Shown in pieces: positions 24,160 through 36,183 of a stretch of DNA of 64,000 nucleotides. Made by a program: the position numbers and the translations under genes. The notes beneath the pieces are model-generated. The model searched no databases. It was not told the origin of the DNA and saw only the letters and a program-made list of their open reading frames with translations. Position 1 is the first letter of the stretch. Each line of letters starts with the position of its first letter. Origin of the DNA: Artemia franciscana (Eukaryota; Arthropoda; Branchiopoda; Anostraca; Artemiidae); NCBI RefSeq assembly GCF_032884065.1, contig NC_088867.1, positions 23,566,281-23,630,280 on the forward strand, written 5' to 3'.

Positions 24160-25520
24160 AATATTTGTATCGGAAATTTGTTGTATCTGCGTGAACCGCC
24201 ATCAAAGATGCACAAGAGAAATAGACGAATTGAGTTAAAGACGCTAGGGTAAAGGACAGAGAATGTGAAAGTCATTTTTCAAGAAGTGGATAAGTAAAGG
24301 AGAGCAAAAATTATTGCATGGGTAAGAAGGGCTCTCTTGTCTTGAATGCATTGTTCGTATTGCGAAAGATGTGAAAATAAAGGTTGATATACCGATTCCA
24401 GTCATGTGTATAGAAGAATACTTCAACTTGGCTTCCTACTCACCGAAAAACAATCGGTGACCTTTGTGAAAAAGTTGATGAGGTTCAAAAAACATAATTT
24501 AATTGTCTGAAGATAAAATACTATTTTTTGATAAGCATGTCGAGTCAAAATCAGCAGCAAAAGCTGACAAGGATAAGAATCAGCTGCTGGAGACCCCAGT
24601 CCTTTGCTTGGACTTGCACTGCCAAGAGGAGATGTTTCTTTTTTCTTTTGTAAAAGGAAAATAAACACATACAAACTCCCATCGGTTTTGCAGTGCATAT
24701 ATGAAAATAAAATACTAACACAGTACACTACACTGTTTATTAGATATTCTTGGCATATCGTTTTAACAGCTTGCATGCATAGGGTGTGTCTTGACACAAA
24801 ACTTAAACTAACAAACATTATCATGGAGGCATAAGTGAAACCCAAGACAAACATAAATGAAAATGAATAATGGTCAAAACTAAAACGAGCAAGAATTATT
24901 ACAAATTATGGCGAGACTACTGCTTTTAATTAAATCTTTTGAAAATTAGGGTGGTATTGGAATTTCACGTAAAGAAATGTATATTTTGAACAGTCTTTTT
25001 TTTAGTTTGTCTTCGAAAATGATCCCAAAAAATTTGGAAAGCAACAATGTATAGAATACTTCCGTTACCTTATATTCACACAGAGCATGGATCTGCGGAA
25101 GGCTGCTGCGAATTGTATGTTGCGGAGCAGCAGCTCTGCAAGTGTATGCTTCTTCGGCTGCTCATTTTTGTGGTTTTCAGCAAGACACGTGTATTGAAAA
25201 AATCCAACCCATGCGGTTAAAAAAACTTGCGGTTTGTGGGAAAAGAACATGGATGCAGTGCTGAAAGGCTGATTTCAGCCTTTAAATTTCTTCAAATAAG
25301 ATATGACAAACCTCATCTTAAGCAAAAAAGATCCCATTTGATTCAAAAGGTTTGGAAGGAGATCTCGAGAGAGATGAATTTGCCAGATAGGATGTGTTGG
25401 ACAGTACACTGGACTATTTTAAACAGCAAGCCATTTACCAAAGCTCACAATTCACTAAAAGGAAAGGAGGAGATATCAGTTTTACCAGTTTTTGTTCCCG
25501 CCCTTTTTTTTTGACAAATG
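24160..25520 (+). other. Possible degenerate coding relic
   Basis: Scattered frames look more protein-like than their surroundings: FDKHVESKSAAKADKDKNQ near 24,520 and, at 25,227-25,514, FVGKEHGCSAERLISAFKFLQ followed by KRSHLIQKVWKEISREMN, which has the spacing of a Myb/MADF-like helix. Many stops lie between them. I cannot name a family, and the likeness to transposon-linked proteins is only an impression. Could equally be non-coding. Confidence 0.2.
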
Positions 25521-25726
25521 CAACTGTTGATTTGGTAATTTGAGCCTGATAGCCCAATCCAGGTTATGTAGATCTCGAATGAGAACTGTAGCTGAGCCAC
25601 AGTCATAGGGAAGTTGCAATGTCTTATATCAGGGATCATACAGGACAAAGTTGTGTGAAAAGAAAATGAATTTAGTGACTAATGTAGAAAAAGTGACCAA
25701 CTACAAAGATCTCGGTAAATGAAACA

Positions 25727-27230
25727 GTTCGTGGTAGCGAACTGTAGTAAGGAGCAGTAACTGTAGTAAGGAGCTGTAGTAAGGAACTGTAGTAAGATAT
25801 ATTAAAAGAATCGCATTTTAATGCTGATTTTAAATATGTAAGTTTCATCTTACCCATCAAAAGCTGCGAGCCTCTGAAAATTTGCCTTATTTTAGAAAAT
25901 AGGGGGAAACACCCCCTAAAAGTCATATAATCTTAACGAAAATCACACCACCAGATTCAGCGTATCAGAGAACCCTATTGAAGAAGTTTCAAGCTCCTAT
26001 CTACAAAAATGTGAAATTTGTATTTTTTTTGCCAGAAGGCAGATCACGGATGCGTGTTTATTTGTTTGTTTAATTGTTTTTTCCCAGGGGTGATCTTATC
26101 GACCCAGGGGTCCTAGAATGTTGCGAGAGGGCTCATTCTAACGGAAATGAAAAGTTCTAGTGCCCTTTTTAGTGACCAAAAAAATTGGAGGGCACCTAGA
26201 CCCCCTCCCGCGCTAATTATTTTCCCAAGGTCAACGGATCAAAATTCTGAGATAGCCATTTTATTCAGCGTAGTCGAAAAACCTTCTAACTATGTCTTTG
26301 GAGACGACTTACTCCCCCACAGTCCCCGTAGGAGGGGCTACAAGTTACGAACTTTGACCAGTGCTTACATATAGTAATGGTTATTGGGAAGTGTACAGAC
26401 ATTTTCAGGGAGATTTTTTGGTTGGGGGAGGGGCTGAGAAGAGGGTGATATGTTGAGGGAACTTTCTATCGTGGGATTTGTCATGGGGGAAGAAAATTTC
26501 AATGGAGGGAGCGCAGGATTTTCTAGCATTATTAAAAAAAACAAATAGCAAAATGTTTTTTCAACTGGAAGTAAGGAGCAGCATTAAAACTTAAAACAAA
26601 CAGAAATTATTACGCATATGAGGGGCTCACCTCCTCCTTATACTTCGCTCTTTACGCTAAAGTATTCCTAGTAATTTCAACTATTTATTCGACGGTTTTT
26701 GTGATTCAGGGGTCATTCTTAATTAATTGGGACAAAATTTAAGCTTTAGTGTAAAGAGCGAGGTACTGACGAGGGGGTGAAACCCCTCATATATGTAAAA
26801 AAAACATGAGAATACAAAAGTTCGTTACGTAAGCTAATTTATAAGTTACATGTATCTACTAATAAAAACATTCGTAAAAAATTGAAAGTTCTAGTTGCCT
26901 TTTTAAGTAACCAAAAAATCGGAGGGCAACTAGGCTTCCTCCCCCGTTCTTTTTTTATCAAAATCATTCGATCAAAACTATGAGAAAGCCATTTAGCTAA
27001 AAAAAAAAAATATGCAAATTTCGTTTTAATTATTCCTCTGCGGAGAGCCTAAATCAAAGCATGCGTTGATTCAAAAACGTTCAGAAATTAAATAAAAAAA
27101 ACAAGTTTTTTTAACTGAAAGTAAGGAGCGACATTAAAACTTAAAACGAACAGAAATTACTTCGTATATGAAAGGGGCTGCTTCCTCATGAACGCCCCGC
27201 TCTTTATCGCTCCTTACTTTCAGTTAAAAA
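25727..27230 (-). mobile_element. Family A/C element, copy 2
   Basis: In reverse orientation to copy 1. It starts with the terminal hairpin ACAGTTCG...CGAACTGT (25727-25748) followed by GTAAGGAGC, runs through the full C body and ends in a truncated foldback (27090-27230) with the core GTAAGGAGCGACATTAAAAC. An extra short duplication of AACTGTAGTAAGGAGC occurs near 25740-25795. It abuts the family B element that follows. Confidence 0.78.
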
Positions 27231-29845
27231 AACAAGAGCTAAGAGCTCATATGGCACTTGTGACGAGGCGAGAAGAGCTAAAAGCCAAGAGATCATATGG
27301 TATGAGCTCTAACAAAATTCTATGAATCAATAGATTTATTTAAAAAAGAAAATAAGAGGCTTAATGCCGGTCAAGATTTAAAATAAGAGCTCTGAGTCAC
27401 AAAGTCCTTCTAAATATCAAAATTCATTAAGATCCGATCACCCACTCGTAAGTTATAAATACCTAATTTTTTTTAATTTTTCCTCTCCCTTTTGCCCCCC
27501 AGATGGTCGAATCTGGGAAAACGACTTTATCAAGTCAAATTGTGCAGCTCCCTGACACGCCTACCAATTTTCATCGCCCTAGCACGTCCAGAAGCACCGA
27601 ACTCGCCAAATCACTGAACCCCTCCCCCAACTCCCCCAAAGAGAGCGAATCCAGTACGATTCTGTCAATCACGTATCAAAGACATTTGTTTATTCTATCC
27701 ACCAAGCTTCATCCCGATTCCTACACTCCAAGTGTTTTTCCAAGATTTCCCCCTCCAAATCCCCACAATGTCAAAAGATCTGGTCGGGATTTGAAATAAG
27801 AGCTCTGAGACATGAATTCCTTCTAAAAATCAAATTTCATTACGATCCGATCATCTATTCGTAAGATATAAATACTCCAATTTTCATGTTTTCCAAGAAT
27901 TCCGGTTCCCCCCTCCAACTCCCCCGAATGTCACAGGATCTGGTCGGAATTTGAAATTAGAACTTTAAAGCACAAGATCCTTCTAAATATCAAATTGCAT
28001 TAAGATCTGGTCACCCTTTCGTAAGTTACAAATACCTCAATTTTCAAAATTAGCCCCCCCCCCAATTCCACCAAAGAGAGCAGATCCGGTCCAGTTATGT
28101 CAGTCACGTATCTTAGACAGGTTTCTATTCTTCCCATCCAGTTTCATCCTGATCTCACCGCTTTAAGTATTTTCTAAGATTTCCGGTCCCCTCAACTACC
28201 CCCCCAATTACGCTTGATCCGGTTGAGATTTAAAATAAGATATCGGAGTTACGAGGTCCTTCTAAATATGAGGTTTCATGAAGATCCGATCACTCCTTCG
28301 TAAGTTAAAAATACGTCATTTTTCTTATTTTTCAGAATTAATGTCACCAGATCCGGTCAGGATTTAAAATAAGAGCTTTGAGACACGATATCCTACTAAA
28401 AATCAAATTTCATGGAGATCCAATCACCCGTTCGTAAGTTAAAAATACCTCATTTTTTCTAATTTTTCAGAATTAACCCCCCCCCCAACTACCCCAAAGA
28501 GAGCGGATCCGTTCTGGTTATGTCAATCATGTATCTAGGACTCGTGTTTTTTTTTTCCACCAAGTTTCATCCCGATCCCTCCACTTTAAGTGTTTTCCAA
28601 TTTTTAGGTTTCTCCCTCCCAACTCCCCCCCCCCCCAATGTCACCAGATCCGGTCGGGTTTAAAATAAGAGCTCTGAGCCACGATATCCTACTAAATATC
28701 AAATTTCATTGAGATCCGATCACCCGTTCGTAAGTTAAAAATACCTCTTTTTTTTTCAGAAATACCCCCCCCCCAACTACCCAAAAGAGAGCGGATCCGT
28801 TCCGTTTATGTCAATCATCTATCTAGGACTTGTGTTTATTTTTCCCACCATGTTTCATCCCGATCCCTCCACTCTAAGTGTTTTCCAAGTTTTAGGTTTC
28901 CCCCTCCCAACTCCCCGCTCCCATCACCAGATCCGGTCGGGATTTAAAATAAGAGCTCTAAGACACGATATCCTTCTAAACATCAAATTTCATTGAGATC
29001 CGATCACCCGTTCGTAAGTTGAAAATACCTCATTTTTCTAATTTTTAAGATTTACTCCCCCCCCCCCAACTACCCCAAAGAGAGCAAATCAGTTCCGATT
29101 ATGTCAATCATGTATCTGGGACTCGCACTTATTTTTCCCATCAAGTTTCATCCCGATCCCTCTACTCTAAGTGTTTTCCAAGATTTTAGGTTTCCCCCCT
29201 CCAACTCCCCCCAATGTCATCAGACCCAGTCGGGATATAAAATAAGAGCTCTGAGACACAATATCATTCCAAACATCAAATTTCATTAAGATCCAATCAC
29301 CCGCTCATAAGCTAAAAATACTTCATTTTTTCTATTTTTTCCGAATTAACCGGCCCCTACTCCCCCCCCAGATGGTCAATTTCCAATTTAATCTGGTCCG
29401 GTCCCTGATACGCTTGCCAAATTTCATCGTCCTAGCTTACCTGGAAGTGCCTAAGGTAGCAAAACCGGGACTTTTGGTTTTACCCCTCCAACTCCCCCCA
29501 ATGTCATCAGATCCGGTCGGGATTTAAAATAAGAGCTCTGAGACACAATATCATTCCAAACATCAAATTTCATTAAGATCCAATCACCCGCTGATAAGTT
29601 AAAAATACTTCATTTTTTCTATTTTTTGCGAATTAACCGGGCCCCCACTCCCCCCCAGATGGTCAAATCGGGAAAACGAATATTTCTAATTTAATCTGGT
29701 CCGGTCCCTGATACGCTTGCCAAATTTCATCGTCCTAGCTTACCTGGAAGTGCCTAAAGTAGCAAAACCGGGACCGACAGACAGACCGACAGAATTGGCG
29801 ACTGCTATATGTCACTTGGTTAATACCAAGTGCCATAAAAACTTG
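27231..29845 (-). mobile_element. Family B array element, copy 2 (inverted)
   Basis: Reverse-complement copy of 12446-14965. It begins AAGAGCTAAGAGCTCATATGG with GGCACTTGTG, carries about eight array units, and ends in a CGACAGACAGACCGACAG microsatellite and the hairpin CACTTGGTTAATACCAAGTG (29816-29835). The first 600 bases match copy 1 almost base for base, so the copies separated recently. A segment near 29,390-29,480 is tandemly repeated at 29,640-29,770. Frames such as 27503-27799 also appear in copy 1 and are array sequence. Confidence 0.75.
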
Positions 29846-30059
29846 TTTTTTTAAATGTAATTTCAAATATAGGGCCATAATGAGACAGCTAGGAAACGCA
29901 GCTTATGATGTAAGCAGAATCTGTGGTTTCACCGCTACGGCAATACGAGGCGGAATGCGCACCGCGTAGTGTTTTCCGCAACTCACCAATCTGTGTGAAC
30001 ATTAGGTTAACGTAGAAATTCAAACAATCTTTAGAAATACCAGGTAGTCTTTAGGAAAT

Positions 30060-31755
30060 TATTAAATAAAAAAAACAAGTTTTTTTTACTGAAAGTAAGG
30101 AGCGACATTAAAACTTAAAACGAACAGAAATTACTTCGTATATGAAAGGGGCTGCTTCCTCATCAACGCCCCGCTCTTTACGGTAAAGTATGACTTTTTC
30201 TTTTGACTCTTCTTTTTAAAACAGTACAAAACTTTAGCATAAAGAGCGGGGCGTTGATGAGGAAGCAGCCCCTTTCATATACGAAGAAATTGTGTTCGTT
30301 TTAAGTTACAATGTCGCTCCTCACTTTCAGTTAAAAAAAACTTGTTTTTCTATTTAATTTCTGAACGTTTTTGAATCAATGCATGTTTTGATTTAGGCTC
30401 TCCACAGAGGAATAATTAAAACGAAATTTGCATATTAATTTTTTTGGGCTAAATGGCTTTCTCATAGTTTCGATCGAAAGATTTTGAGAAAAAAGGAACG
30501 GGGGAGGAAGCCTAATTGCCCTCCAAATTTTTGGTTACTTAAAAAGGCAACTAGAACTTTTATTTTTTACGAATGTTTTTATTTGTAAAAGATATACATA
30601 ACTTATAAATTAGCTTACGTAACGAACTTTTGTATTCTCATATTCTTATTACGTATATGAGGGGATTCACCCCCTTTTCAGTACCTCGCTGTTTACACTA
30701 AAGCTTAAGTTTTGTACAAATTCATTAAGAATGACCCCCGAATCACAAAAGCCGTAAAATAAATATTTGAAATTACTAAAAATGCTTTAACGTAAAGAGC
30801 GAGGTATTAGGACAAGATGAGCCCCTCACGTGCGTAATAATTTCTGTTCGTTTTAAATTCAATACTGCTCCTTACTTCCAGTTGAAAAAACTTTCTCCTA
30901 TTTATTTCTTCATTTTTTTTTAAATAATGCTAGAAAATCCTGCACTCCCTTCATGGAAATTTTCTTCCCCATGACATATTCCTCAATGGAAAGTTCTCCC
31001 AACAAATTCCCCCTCTTCTCAACCCTTCCCCCAACAAAAAAAAATCCCCCGAAAATGTCTTTACACTTCCCATTAACCATTACTATATGTAAGCACTGGT
31101 CAAAGTTTGCAACTTGTAGCCCCTCACACTGGGACTGTGGGGGAGTAAGTCGTCCCCAAAGACATAATTATAAGGTTTTTCGACTACGCTGAAGAAAATG
31201 GATGTCTCAGAATTTTGATCCGTTGACTTTGGGAAAATAATTATCGTGGGAGGGGGCCAAGGTGCCCTCCAATTTTTGATCACGGGCACTAGAACTTTTC
31301 ATTTTCGTCAGAATGAGCCCTTTTGCAATATTCTAGGACCACTTGGTCGATACGATCACCCCTGAAAAAAAAAAAAAAAAAAACAAACAAACAAATAAAC
31401 ACGCATCCGTGATCTGCCTTCTGGCAAAAAAACAAAATTCCGCATTTTGTAGATAGGAGCTTGAAATCTCTACAATAGGGTTCTCTTATACGCTGATTCT
31501 GATGGTGTGATTTCGTTAACGTTCTATGACTTTAAGGGTGTGTTTCCCCCTATTTTCTAAAATAAGGCTAATTTTCTCAGGCTCGTAACTTTTGATGGGT
31601 AAGATTAAACTTGATGATACTTATATATCTAACATAAGCATTAAAATGCGATATTCTTGATGTAGCTATTGGTATCAAAATTCCATTTTTTTGAGTTTTG
31701 GTTACTATTGAGCCGGTTCGCTCCTTACTACAGTTCGCTACCACGAACTGTTTGA
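30060..31755 (+). mobile_element. Family A/C element, copy 3
   Basis: A complete copy: a perfect-looking foldback at 30060-30360, the C body with AGGGGATTCACCCCC near 30660, CTGGTCAAAGTTTGCAACTT near 31098, GGTCGATACGATCACCCCTG near 31349, and the terminal hairpin at 31730-31752 (ACAGTTCG/CGAACTGT). With copy 2 it forms an inverted pair around family B copy 2. Its hairpin end lies about 60 bases from the RPC8 start codon. Confidence 0.8.
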
Positions 31756-31812
31756 TTACATTCGCTGGAAACACTGCATATTTAGTATTTTTGACATTTA
31801 AAATATTAAAAT

Positions 31813-31923
31813 ATGTTTCAAAAAGTTACATTAGATCATAAAGTCTTCATTAAACCACGATTGTTTTCTAAGAATGACTATAATGCAATTGTAACTGCAC
31901 TATCAGAAATATATGGCAACAAG
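31813..31923 (+). CDS. POLR3H: RNA polymerase III subunit RPC8 (POLR3H), first coding exon
   Basis: This exon encodes 37 residues, MFQKVTLDHKVFIKPRL through IYGNK, and is followed by GTATAG. RPC8 is the Rpb7-like stalk subunit of RNA polymerase III; with RPC9 it forms the stalk used in initiation of tRNA and 5S rRNA synthesis. The N-terminal SHS2 domain of the family starts MF and has its first exon boundary at a conserved NK|VV site; this exon ends exactly NK in phase 0, and the exon at 59741 starts VV in phase 0. The start codon is the first ATG of the frame. The intron that follows is about 27.8 kb and contains the rhodanese gene on the other strand. RPB7 is the alternative, less likely from the GLC and GDG motifs in exon 2. 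Confidence 0.8.
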
Positions 31924-32161
31924 GTATAGTCTTATTTGATATTTTTCTGTGAGGTTACATGTCAAGCTAGGCTAGTTTCACATGTTTTTTCTATTTTTAA
32001 ATGGTTGAATTGTTTGGTTTTGCGCATCGTGTCCCTTGTTCTGAGTTTTCTAAGGTCAATAGATGTCCATACCGTTTCAAGTATTAATCCACCTAACCTC
32101 TTAGCATATTTCTTATGAAACACTAATATAGCCTAAGCAATTTTGCTTGTCAGGTGATCAA

Positions 32162-32793
32162 TTGGTAAAATTCTAGTTAATTGACTTCTTGCTATCTCAG
32201 AAAGGATTAAAGTTAGGAAAATGAAACTTTCAGAGATGGGTCTACAGACTTAAGTATGTCTCAGGAAGGTATTTTAAAGCACCCACCCCCACTTCTTTTT
32301 CCTCTAGAGGGCCCTGAAATTTGCCTACATGACAGGTCTATACCTATTGAAATTTTGACAAAACAAAATTTTACCTTAATTTTCAGTTACTAGTTGCCTT
32401 TTCTCTGCCTTTATTTCTGAAAATGAAATTCCTGTTATTTGAGTAGAATTTTGAGCCATATCAATGTTTTTTTTTTTAATTTAGGAAATGTATTTGCATA
32501 TGTTTAAAACCTTGTAAAATGGAGTTGAGCAAAGTTATGAAGCTCAAAACAATTTTTTTGTTCTTGAATTAAGCAGAAGATCTATTTTGCAAGGTTTCAC
32601 TTTTATAACACACATATTTTTAAAGGTCATTAAAGGTCAGGGCCCTCTAGATGGAGAAGGAGTAGAGGTAGTTGCTTCAAAATACCTTCCTGGGACATAC
32701 TTTAGTCTGTAGATTTATTCCTGAAAGTTTCATTTTCCTAACCTAAACCCTTGCTGAGATAGCAAGAAGTCAATTAACTAGAATTTTACCAAG
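32162..32793. mobile_element. Foldback element D
   Basis: Inverted arms 32162-32326 and 32640-32793: TTGGTAAAATTCTAGTTAATT at the left end pairs with AATTAACTAGAATTTTACCAA at the right, and GGGCCCT near 32316 pairs with AGGGCCC near 32642. A loop of about 310 bases shows no coding capacity. It lies in RPC8 intron 1. Confidence 0.8.
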
Positions 32794-32810
32794 CAATCTT
32801 AGTATACTCA

Positions 32811-33410
32811 GAGGTATTTGCCTAAAGAACTAACTGGAGAGAAGGAAATGTGTTAATAAAACAATTCTTATTTTGTAATAGCCTATGCAGAATAATCATA
32901 GTTATCACATCTTGCATATAGCCTCACAATACTTTACCCCACCCCAAATTTACAAATGTATATCTAAAATTGTATATTTTTGATTGCATTATGCCATTCA
33001 TAACTTCTTTTTACCAGATTTTGTTTTGTCATAGTTGATTTAATTTAAAGGTCGGCTACATGGGTTGTGACAACTAATATGCATAGGGAGAATAGATAGG
33101 AAATGTATAATTTGAGCTATGTTTTTATACATCAGGGAGTTTTGCTAAAGTATAATGGGGCTGCATACAAAATGTATTAACTATCATTGTCCTGCATATT
33201 ATGAAGTCCTAAAAATTGATTACTTAAAATAGGAAATATAGGCCTATAATTTAGGCTATATAGGCTAGGCTATTTTCACATTAGGAGAAGATAGGTTATG
33301 GGTAAACTATAGCAAGGCTGTATACAAAATGTGTTAGCTTTTATTATTCTACATGTTATAAAGCAGTATATTTCCTTCACTCTAGTTAGTTCTCTAAGCA
33401 AATACCTACT
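32811..33410. mobile_element. Foldback element E
   Basis: Directly follows element D. GAGGTATTTGCCTAAAGAAC at 32811 pairs with TTCTCTAAGCAAATACCTAC at 33391, and the arms run about 170 bases inward. An internal segment (33100-33200) is a further related copy, with CATACAAAATGTATTAACT. The inner sequence resembles that of the foldback at 9.8-10.5 kb. Confidence 0.65.
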
Positions 33411-33599
33411 CAAATACTGGGATTCAAATAGTACTTTTTCCTATTTGATTTCTGAGTAAATTTGGAGAGAATTACAATACTTACATAGGGACTAGGTAAA
33501 TAGACTAGTTCTACTTATTGTATTGGATTAACAATGCTTCTTGACTACCAAGATCCCTCCGTTGGCCCTGCAGTGCATTCCTGCAGCATTACTCCCCCC

Positions 33600-33670
33600 C
33601 CCCTGTAACATTCAATCTCTGGGTCCTGCATTACTAAGCTAAGGTCAAACCCACTGCACCACCACAGGAC
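33600..33670 (-). repeat. tRNA-derived SINE head or tRNA pseudogene
   Basis: On the minus strand TGGTGCAGTGGG fits the RNA polymerase III A box (TRGYNNARNNGG), and GATTGAATG about 40 bases later is a decayed B box (GWTCRANNC). The ends, CCTGT and ACAGG, can pair like an acceptor stem. No clean anticodon arm is visible, and a G-run follows. More likely a SINE than a functional tRNA. Confidence 0.45.
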
Positions 33671-34499
33671 ACTGGGTCTACTTAATGTCTCTGTTAAGGT
33701 CTTTTCAAACATAATAATGATTTTGCACAGACATCCAGTTTAAATCACTTAATTGTTTCTTTGCCTGTGGAAAACACTCTGTTTAAGGGATTTCCATAGA
33801 ATTGTTAGAACAATAATCAATAGAACTATTTACATGGGCTAAGAGATGTTATGAAGCTTAGGTGCATCTGACTAGCTCACAATAATAAAAAAAACACTTA
33901 CAATTGAAGCAAATTAGTCTGTTCCAAAAGTGCTGTATAATAGTGAACTTACAAATAGCAAAGGCCAATGCTATACTGTATCTATTAGCCTAGCTGTGGC
34001 CTACCTGACATAGTATTTTCCCCAACCACAACTTTCTCATCCCACAGTTGCTTCTTGTATATTTTTTTTTTATCTGATCTACATGTTCTGTTTCTTCAAA
34101 TTTCAAAATTAGTATTATTACCTTAAATTGCAGCTTGGAGCAGTCTAAGCATTTCTTCTTGTAGAGCTCCAGAGTGGACAATTTGAGTTGCATTCAGAAT
34201 TCTTTAGTGACCAGGTGCACTCTGCTGATCTATAGCTTCCAGTTCAGTTTACACTCCCTAGAGGACCACTAAGCTTAATTTTATTTGACTGTTTAATTTA
34301 GTTGATCCTACTCATTACACTAATCAAACACAAATACAAGGGTACTAAACCCCTTTGGAAAGTTTTATTTTAATTAATTTCTGCTTCTTTTTTTATTGCC
34401 AAAGTCTGTTTTAGGTTAATGTACTGAATATTTTATCAGTTTTCATTTTTTTTTGACTATAATTAAAATATTTGATTCTAATTTCATAGTTCTAATTAG
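33671..34499. other. Intron sequence, nothing recognised
   Basis: Part of RPC8 intron 1. No repeat family or exon recognised. Confidence 0.4.
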
Positions 34500-35060
34500 T
34501 TTCTTTTGATTTCATCCACCCTTAATATTCCCTGAAAGGTGTAACTGAATACCATTAGCCAGTCCTGGTATATTGCATCTACATCCTTTTAACAACCAGG
34601 ATACACAGAGTTTTATATTAATTAAACTCTACATCCCCCTCAACATTCTCCAAAAGTTTTATAGCCTTTGCTATTCCTCAGATACTACACATATGCAATT
34701 TTGACAACTGGTATGCACAAAATATCTTTGATTGTCTTTAACATCCCCCTTAGTATTCTAGGAAAGTTTTAACTTCATACTGTAGCTGTTCCTGAGATCA
34801 GTATAGATATGGTTGGGTGCACCCCTTTAACAACTAGGATGCACCTAGTGTCCTGATTTTGTATAACATTCCCTGAAGTTTTCAACTTTTAACCTTAGCT
34901 GTTTATGAAATATTGCAGATAAGTCTTTTTGACAACTTTGCACTATGCCATTTTGGCAAGAAGAATGCCTTTAAACTCTTTTGATATAGTTCAATAGTTT
35001 TAGTTATAATAGTAGAGAATCAGCAAAGCCTTCACTATGTTCAGCATGAACATAGTGTGT
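34500..35060. repeat. Degenerate ~120 bp tandem array H, copy 1
   Basis: Recurring themes ATTCCCTGAAAG(T)TTT, ACTTCATACTGTAGCTGTTCCTGAGAT, TTTTGACAACTnnnATGCAC and CATCCCCCT at about 110-130 base spacing. The same themes form the longer array at 60.3-61.7 kb. Confidence 0.5.
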
Positions 35061-35264
35061 TTTGATTGTATTTGGTATATCAGTATTTCCTCAATGTTTC
35101 ACCTTAATGAATTAAGCCTTTTAGGGGACCCAGGATCAAACATGCTGTCTTTTCTCAAAAAACATTATATCTTAACAATGGGCAACTTATATAACTTACA
35201 GGCTTTGGGGGGTATTGGGGGGGTATGTAAACCATAGAAGCATATTAATTTTACCTTTGGACTA

Positions 35265-35470
35265 GTTTGAACAAAATGGCTATCTCAAAATTTTGATCAA
35301 ATGTATTGGGAAAAAGGGCATGGAAGGGGGCTGATTGCCCTCTAATCATTTTCGACTCTTGAATTGACACTAAAACTTTCAATTTTCAATCAAATGAGCC
35401 CCCCCCCCAAAGTTTGTACAACCACTCCTTCCATATGAATTTGCCCTGGAAAAAAATTATAAGAAGAATA
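35265..35470 (+). repeat. Diverged relic of family C
   Basis: GGCTATCTCAAAATTTTGATC, then GGGAAAAAGGGCATGGAAGG and ATTGCCCTCTAATC follow the order of the C body (compare 22278-22360) but with many differences, implying an older copy. Confidence 0.5.
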
Positions 35471-35479
35471 CATTTAAGC

Positions 35480-36183
35480 CTTGCTGATTTTTGCTATAGG
35501 CAATGCTAGAGTGGGATTGAATATTACTTCTGCTGAAGTTCGGTTAAGATACAACAAACCCTTTTGGCTATTGCTATAATGACATGCATTTATGGTGCCT
35601 TCCTTTCCCCCCCCCCTGCAGTGTTCTGATTGAGCCCTGATCTAAGAAAGGTAAACTAGGAAATTGGCTCTTACTTCCCACCAAGTTTTTCAAGGTCATA
35701 CAACCTCTTCTGATAAACGTCCTGATGACAAAGGTTTAGAGATTTCCTACCCCTTAGACAGGTTGGATTAGGTACTAACTCCCAAAAGGCAGAGCTGTGA
35801 ACATAGGCCATTTCTGCCCACCAGGTTCAGTTGGATTTGATGTTTTTTCTGATAGATGCTGCAATGACAAGAATTCATAGACCACTTGCCCGACAGAGGT
35901 CAAAATAGGTATGACCCTCCCCACCCAACTGCACAACTAGGATACTTAATATTAATTTTGAATAAATTTGTCTGGTATCCAATGCCTCCTTCTTGTATAT
36001 GTCTCAATGACGAGACTTTGGGAACTCTTCCTATTTACCTGCCATAAAAAGTTCAATTAATTTTGGATATCTAGAACGCAGAAGCATCACTTAAGCTTGT
36101 GGTTCATGCCAAGGTTCATCAAGATCTGGCAACCTTTTTTGACAAATATCCTGATAACAGGAGTTCAAGGACTTCTTTATGCT
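35480..36183. repeat. Degenerate tandem-like sequence
   Basis: Themes such as CTGATAAACGTCCTGATGAC, GATGCTGCAATGACAAG, GTCTCAATGACGAG and ATATCCTGATAACAGGAG recur at about 100-130 base intervals. Another old array of the kind seen elsewhere in the window; no coding potential recognised. Confidence 0.4.

Noticed and set aside
24423-24854. 143-codon minus-strand frame
   Set aside because: No splice context, no recognisable domain, and low-complexity hydrophobic text; likely chance.
29816-29835. Hairpin CACTTGGTTAATACCAAGTG as a transcription terminator
   Set aside because: It recurs at the same end of all family B copies, so it is an element terminus; bacterial-type terminators do not apply here.
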